A DNA stretch of 64,000 nt. Source: Costus lasius (lineage: Eukaryota > Streptophyta > Magnoliopsida > Zingiberales > Costaceae). Both the position numbers and the translations under genes were made by a program. This document shows, in pieces, positions 59,010-64,000 of the stretch (positions within the stretch are counted from its first letter, which is position 1; the number at the start of each line of letters is the position of its first letter). The notes beneath the pieces were generated by a model. The model had not been told where the DNA came from. It saw only the letters and a program-made list of their open reading frames with translations, and ran no database searches. The stretch is from contig CM050451.1 in assembly GCA_027563935.2 (NCBI GenBank), positions 26,861,565 through 26,925,564 on the forward strand. The letters are read 5' to 3'.

Positions 59010-60481
59010 TGATGCGTTGTATTTACACCACATTTTTACCGATATTGTATAGTAAATTTTAGGCTTAAATGCATGATTTTGTGCTAATTTTGGTATTTTT
59101 ACTTCACTTGGCACAGAATCTTCACTTTTCTTTGTTTTATTAAAAATGCAGGTAAAAATGCATGAAAATGATGGATTTCATGAGTTTTGAAGCCACAGCA
59201 TGATTCCCGAGGAGATCACGAGCTTACACGTCAAATTTGGAGAGAAAATGGTAAAAAAATTCAAGATTTACGGCCGTGGCTGTAATTCTGTGTCGGCCGT
59301 AATTTTGATTTCAAGCAAAGGGTGAAAAACGGCTACGTATGGAAAAGCACAGATACTTTCACGGGTGAGACTGTGAATCCATCATGGTCTGTGAAACTTT
59401 CTGTGTACAAAGACCTGTACATATAGAAACTTTTACGACCTTGGCCGTGAACATATTACGGACCATGAAAACGGCCGCCTGACGAGTTTTTCACTCGATT
59501 CTTTCCCGATTCGAACTGGATTTAAACCAAACTTTGCTGAAACACTCCTTGATGGGTTCCGAACCGGCCAAGCTATAAAAGATGGGATTTTTTGAGGGTA
59601 AAGGAGAGCTTTTTGGACAAAGACAACCGGCGGCGGCGACTAGGGCGAGTTTCCGATTTCCGAGCAGATTATGGCAAGATTTCACGTAAACGACAATTTT
59701 GATTGGTACTTCTTCATCATCAGATCGAGGGGAAGCTAGTTTAATTGTTGTCTTAGTGAATTTCTTGCAATTTTTAGAAGATTCATGCTTGTTCATCATA
59801 TAAACATGCTTTCTTTTAAGAACATGAGCGAGTAGACTCTTATTTCGGGATTAAGGGCTTAGCCCGCTGACATTTACGAGTAAATCTGTGTTCTTGCTCT
59901 TTTTATATGATTATGTTATCATGATTTGATTGAAATTTTATTTGATTCATAATTTACACTGGCCACGTATAATTGCGTATTAGACGTTGCGAGAAGTACT
60001 GGAAGGTGAATCGCAATGTCGGATCTATTTTAATCGAACCACGAATCCAATCACGGGAGTAGTTTGGATTCGTCTGAAGGTTATACAAAGCTTTTCATAG
60101 AACTTAAAGGGTCTAGTTACGTTAACTGTCACGAGAGTAGGGAGTTAACGTAATTCGATATCGGATTATACTTCGGGAGGAGGCAATTCGTATCTTAGGA
60201 AAAGTTCCTTTCATGATGAATATTTTCTATTCAAAGAGCTATCTTTACTTGATTCGTATTTGTTAGTGTGGTGAAGCTCTGACATCCCGATCTTCCTGAA
60301 ATTGAAACCCCCTTAACGCTATTTATGATATTGCTCGTACTTAGAGTTCAACATAACCCATTGCTTGATTTCACCTAGATTCAAACAAGTTGAGAAGTTG
60401 GTAATTAATTGCCTAATCCTCATTGGGAATGATAACTTTTTTTATTACTTCAATAAATCTGTGCACTTGCGGATCGTATCA
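59010..60481 (+). repeat. Athila-like 5' LTR (1,472 bp)
   Basis: Runs from TGATGCGTTG to GTGCACTTGCGGATCGTATCA, followed after six bases by the primer site. It contains repeated ACGGCCGTGG/GGCCGTAATTTT words at 59,270-59,480. The five bases in front (ACGGT) would be the target duplication, whose partner lies beyond the window. Confidence 0.85.
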
Positions 60482-60487
60482 AGTTTT

Positions 60488-60505
60488 TGGCGTCGTTGCC
60501 GGGGA
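60488..60505 (+). other. Primer binding site, tRNA-Asp type
   Basis: TGGCGTCGTTGCCGGGGA, one mismatch from the copy at 54,965-54,982. It sets the plus orientation of this element. Confidence 0.85.
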
Positions 60506-60636
60506 CTACGGCTAGTTAATATTGACTTATTAGATAAGTTTGGAGACTAGGCATTTTTATTTCTTTTGCTTTAGAATTTTACTTTCTTTAGGTTTTATTT
60601 ACTGCTGATTTATTTCTACTTTGACTTACACGTTGC

Positions 60637-62158
60637 ATGCCTAGAATTTCACAAGCAGGTACTTTGTTTCCAGAAGACCCAGAAATTCAGCACACATTTC
60701 GTCTTCGAAGGAGATTACAGTTTCAGACTCAAAAGGTTTTTGAAAAAGGTGTAATGGCGGCAAACAACCAATCTTTGAGAGACTTCGCAGTACCAAATAT
60801 ACAGGGTTTTAATTCAAGTATAGTTCGACCCAATGTAGAGGCGAACAATTTTGAGCTCAAGCCAGCATTGATGATGATGGTTCAGCAAAATCAATTTAGG
60901 GGTTCCCCAAATCAGGACCCTAATCTCCATCTAGCTGTGTTTTTAGAATACTGTGATACTGTTAAAGTTAATGGAGTTTCTTCTGACGCAATAAGACTAA
61001 GACTTTTTTCATTTTCTCTCAAAGACCGGGCGAGAGCTTGGCTGTATTCATTACCAGTATGATCGATTACTACCTAGGACGAGCTTTCCAAAGCTTTTCT
61101 GAACAAATACTTCCCACCTAGCAAAACAGTTCAACTGTGTAATAGAATTACTTGTTTTGGACAACAAGAGGGAGAATCTCTCTACGACGCCTGGGAGCGC
61201 TTCAAAGAGCTCCAGCGTATGTGTCCACACCATGGACTCGAAAGATGGGTTCTAATCCATATCTTTTATATTGGATTGGATTATAATACTAAGTTGATGG
61301 TGGACGCTGCGGCTGGAGGAACAATCATGAGCAAGGGCGTGGAAGAGGTGATTGCTCTACTTGAGGATATGGCTATGAACCATAACCATTGATCTAGTGA
61401 GCGAGGTACTACTTCCACAGGACTTGGTAAGTACAATAACGATTCTTTTACATCTCTAGCGGCAAAGGTAGATTCTTTAGCGTAGAAATTAGATTCTTTC
61501 ACTTTTCCCTCAGTTGCCATTAATGCTGTTTCTTGTGAAGTGTGTGGCATAACAGGGCATAATTCATCTGATTGTCAACTCATAGCCTCATCCCAAGAAG
61601 ACTCTAGTCAGGAGCAAGTCAATGCCTTGGGAAATTTTAATCAAAGACCAGTGAATGACCCATATTCTGCAACTTATAATCCTGGATGAAGGAACCACCC
61701 CAACATATCTTACAACAATAATCAAGGGCAAGCTCCTCCTCAATATCCTTAGCAGAATAACAGATCACCACTGGGTTTTCAATCCAGGCAGTATGGGCAG
61801 GCCCAGAAGTCAAACTTGGATACCCTTCTAGAAGGATTTGTTGTACAACAAAAGAAATATAATGAGGACGTCACTGATGCTATTAAGCATCTAACATCTC
61901 GTGTGGATGCCTTGGCTACCCACAACAAGATGCTAGAGAGCCAGATAGCTCAGCAAGCAAGTACTACTAGTAGGCCCATAGGGAAACTTCCCGGACAGCT
62001 AGAGATGAATCCCAAGGAGCACTGTAATGCAGTCACTGTTGTGAGTGGTAAACATAATGACGTATCTGGAGACCTTATCGAGGATTCTATAGACAAACCT
62101 GAGGAAATTTCCCTTGAAACAGAGAAGTGTGAGGAGAAGGAGAAGGTGAAAAAATTGT
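60637..62158 (+). pseudogene. Athila-like gag (with stops)
   Basis: Starts MPRISQAGTLFPEDPEIQ at 60,637. It has NVEANNFELKPALMMMVQQN and LHLAVFLEYCDTVKVNG before a stop at 61,060. It continues with CPHHGLERWVLIHIFYIGL and DAAAGGTIMSKG, further stops near 61,390, 61,483 and 61,687, and a zinc knuckle CEVCGITGHNSSDC at about 61,538-61,579. The last frame, from 61,816, has LTSRVDALATHNKMLESQ, mirrored in the minus-strand element. The parallel order identifies both as one lineage. Confidence 0.88.
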
Positions 62159-62204
62159 AGGTCTGCCTGCCTATGTCCCACCAGTTCCTTTCCCCCAGAG
62201 GTTA

Positions 62205-62941
62205 TTGAGAATGGATCAGAGAAAATTTGACATTGTAAAATCTGAGGTGAAGGGCGACCAGGTAAGTAAGGCTATAGAAATAACAAAGCTAAGAGATCCT
62301 AGATACAATTCAATTCCCTGCCAAGTTGGTAAGCTCTTTATTGAAAATGCTTTTTGTGACCTGGGAGCGGGTATTAACTTGATGCCTTCATATATGATTG
62401 AGAAAGTAGGTAGTGGAGAAATTAAACCTACTGAAACTTGCCTTCAATTTGCTAATGGTTTTGTTCAGCAACTAGTAGGAATTTTAGAGAATGTGTCGGT
62501 CAAGGTTGATAAATTTTCTATTGTGACTGATTTAGGATTGTTAACATGAAAGAAGATATTAAGTTCCCTGTTATTTTAGGTAGGCTGTTTTTGGCAAGTA
62601 TAGGAGCTGTAATAGACATGTTGCATGAGAAATTAACGTTGAATTTATGTGACAGTAAATTAATTTATGATTTTTCTTCAAAGGCTAAAAAGCTTTATTT
62701 TGTAGGTTCTCATCAATTCTCTGAAGTGAAAGGGAATGAATTTGATGACGAAAATATTTTTGAAGTTGATGAATGTCCCTTAGAAAATTTCTTGAAGCAT
62801 AAAAGGGATAAGAAGAAGAAAGATGGAATATGGGCACTACCTCATACTTCAAAGTTAAGCCCATGTAGTGACTTGGAAATGCGTGGAGATAAACAACTGC
62901 CTATTATCCACTACGCATCCTATCCACCTGAAGGACAATGA
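62205..62941 (+). pseudogene. Athila-like aspartic protease region
   Basis: Frame 62,205-62,549 has IPCQVGKLFIENAFCDLGAGINLMP, here in two parts: the CDLGAGINLMP motif corresponds to the DxGA active site of Athila proteases. After a frameshift, 62,546-62,941 has FPVILGRLFLASIGAVIDM (the ILGRPFL strand) and ends PPEGQ-stop. A GGGAGGCAACCC word follows at 62,986. No reverse transcriptase or integrase follows within the window. Confidence 0.82.
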
Positions 62942-63701
62942 ACATTGTTTTGGTTAAGCTAAGGACCTTAAATAAGCGCTACCTGGGAGGCAACCCAGAG
63001 GCTCTGAACTTTATTAATTTCAGCAATTTTCTTTTAAGTTTTGAATTTTTTGATTAGTTTATTAGCTTTAAATTTTTAATCAATTTTATCAGCATATTTT
63101 GATGAACTTGTCTATAAGAAAAACACTTTAAATTCGTTGTTTTACATGCAGGAATTTTCTGGAAATTTTCTAAAATTTTTTTGGGGATTATAGACATAAC
63201 TGGGACTGTACACGAAAGAGGAATTACGGCCGAAGCCGTGAAGCATTTACGGACCATAAGTTCTTAACGTTTAAACTTAATATGCGAGTTAGGGTTTACG
63301 CCCAAGCTCGTAAATCACTGATTTTCGACGATTCCTTCTTCGTGTGGCGACGAAACCCTTCTAACGACCTTCCTCTAATTCCAGCGAGTGATTTCTAGCG
63401 ATCTTCCACTGGATTTCCATCGGATTTAGTGGAGAAGCGCCGTTCATCTGCCAGCACGCCCAGAACCCGTTTGCGACCGATTCGGGCCCGATTTCTGCGC
63501 AGATTCGTGAGCAAATCTTCCCAAAAAATTGTTTTTCCATCTGTGTACTAGATTTACAATCATATAGCGTCGATTTGGAGCTGTTTCATCAGATTTTTGG
63601 ATCAATTTTTACTTGGCTTTCACGGGCGACTTCTGAAGTTACTGTAGCATCACTGTATTTGAGTTAAAAATTGTATATTTTGGATCGTTTTGATTGACAT
63701 T
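62942..63701 (+). mobile_element. Non-coding interior of the Athila-like element
   Basis: No frame with a domain. At 63,222-63,260 ACGGCCGAAGCCGT and ACGGACCATAAG words resemble the LTR palindromes at 59.3 kb. Confidence 0.5.
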
Positions 63702-64000
63702 ATGGCACCAAGGAGATCTATGAGGACTAGGCCCTATGGGGCAATTAGGAAGGAGAGTGTACCTGGACCGTATCCTCCCATATATCCTATATATAGGAAG
63801 GTTCATGGAGTGCACCCGCATAGATTCGAGGTAGCATAGATGTCAGCTGTGGAGTCTATGATCCCATTCGATTTGTATCCTCCTTCTGATATACCATGGG
63901 AGTATCCGAGTGTTTTAGATGAGGTTGATACTGAGAGGACACCCTCAGCTCCTAGCACACCCTCAGCCCCTAGTACTTCACAGACAGTAGTGCCAGAGCC
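63702..64000 (+). pseudogene. Start of a further reading frame in the Athila-like element (runs off window)
   Basis: MAPRRSMRTRPYGAIRKE at 63,702 begins a Pro/Arg-rich frame that meets a stop at 63,837-63,839. The same frame then stays open to the window end (MSAVESMIPFDLYPPSDIPW, then Ser/Ala/Pro/Thr-rich repeats). It lies where an autonomous element would have pol. I recognise no domain. It may be an Athila-type accessory ORF or captured sequence. Confidence 0.5.

Overview
The window is nuclear DNA from a flowering plant. Its one intact-looking host gene encodes an HD2-type (HDT) histone deacetylase, a plant-specific family. Almost everything else is retrotransposon or DNA-transposon sequence with plant signatures: Copia and Athila-type primer sites, Ty3/gypsy chromovirus-like pol, MITEs and solo LTRs. 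The HDT protein and the low-GC, LTR-packed landscape would fit a non-grass monocot, but that is only a guess.

Layout. 1-8,377: a Ty1/Copia element on the minus strand with about 2.2 kb LTRs (the left LTR runs off the window) and a decayed gag-pol. 8.4-13.0 kb: gene-free DNA with a purine-rich repeat (9.3-9.95 kb) and a 483-bp tandem duplication (10.3-11.3 kb). 13.0-16.9 kb: a composite DNA transposon with about 400-bp inverted ends that carries a spliced fragment of the start of a VPS13 gene and a piece that looks like an F-box gene. 17.26-20.92 kb: the HDT gene (minus strand). 21.4-26.7 kb: MITEs, a highly decayed second Copia element and a hAT-type MITE with an 8-bp target duplication. 26.8-28.07 kb: unassigned GC-rich DNA. 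28.07-31.24 kb: a rearranged Athila-like element (minus strand).

31.2-41 kb: a 5'-truncated Ty3/gypsy element on the minus strand (LTR 31,405-32,173; gag-pol to about 37.6 kb), then an LTR interrupted by a solo LTR of the same family. 40.9-51.06 kb: a plus-strand relative of that gypsy element, with frameshifts and a chromodomain-like tail, interrupted by two solo LTRs of the Copia family with clear 5-bp duplications. 51.06-56.47 kb: an Athila-like gag-only element (minus strand). 56.5-59.0 kb: a gypsy 3' fragment split by another solo LTR. 59.01 kb to the end: an Athila-like element (plus strand) with LTR, tRNA primer site, gag, protease and the start of a further reading frame.

No CRISPR array, operon or prokaryotic feature is present. 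The genes do not form a pathway: the HDT gene is the only likely functional host locus and sits among layered insertions. The most unusual signal is that several unrelated retroelement families here each carry an array of short, near-perfect palindromes at regular spacing, each family with its own palindrome sequence. The captured VPS13 fragment is the other item most worth follow-up.
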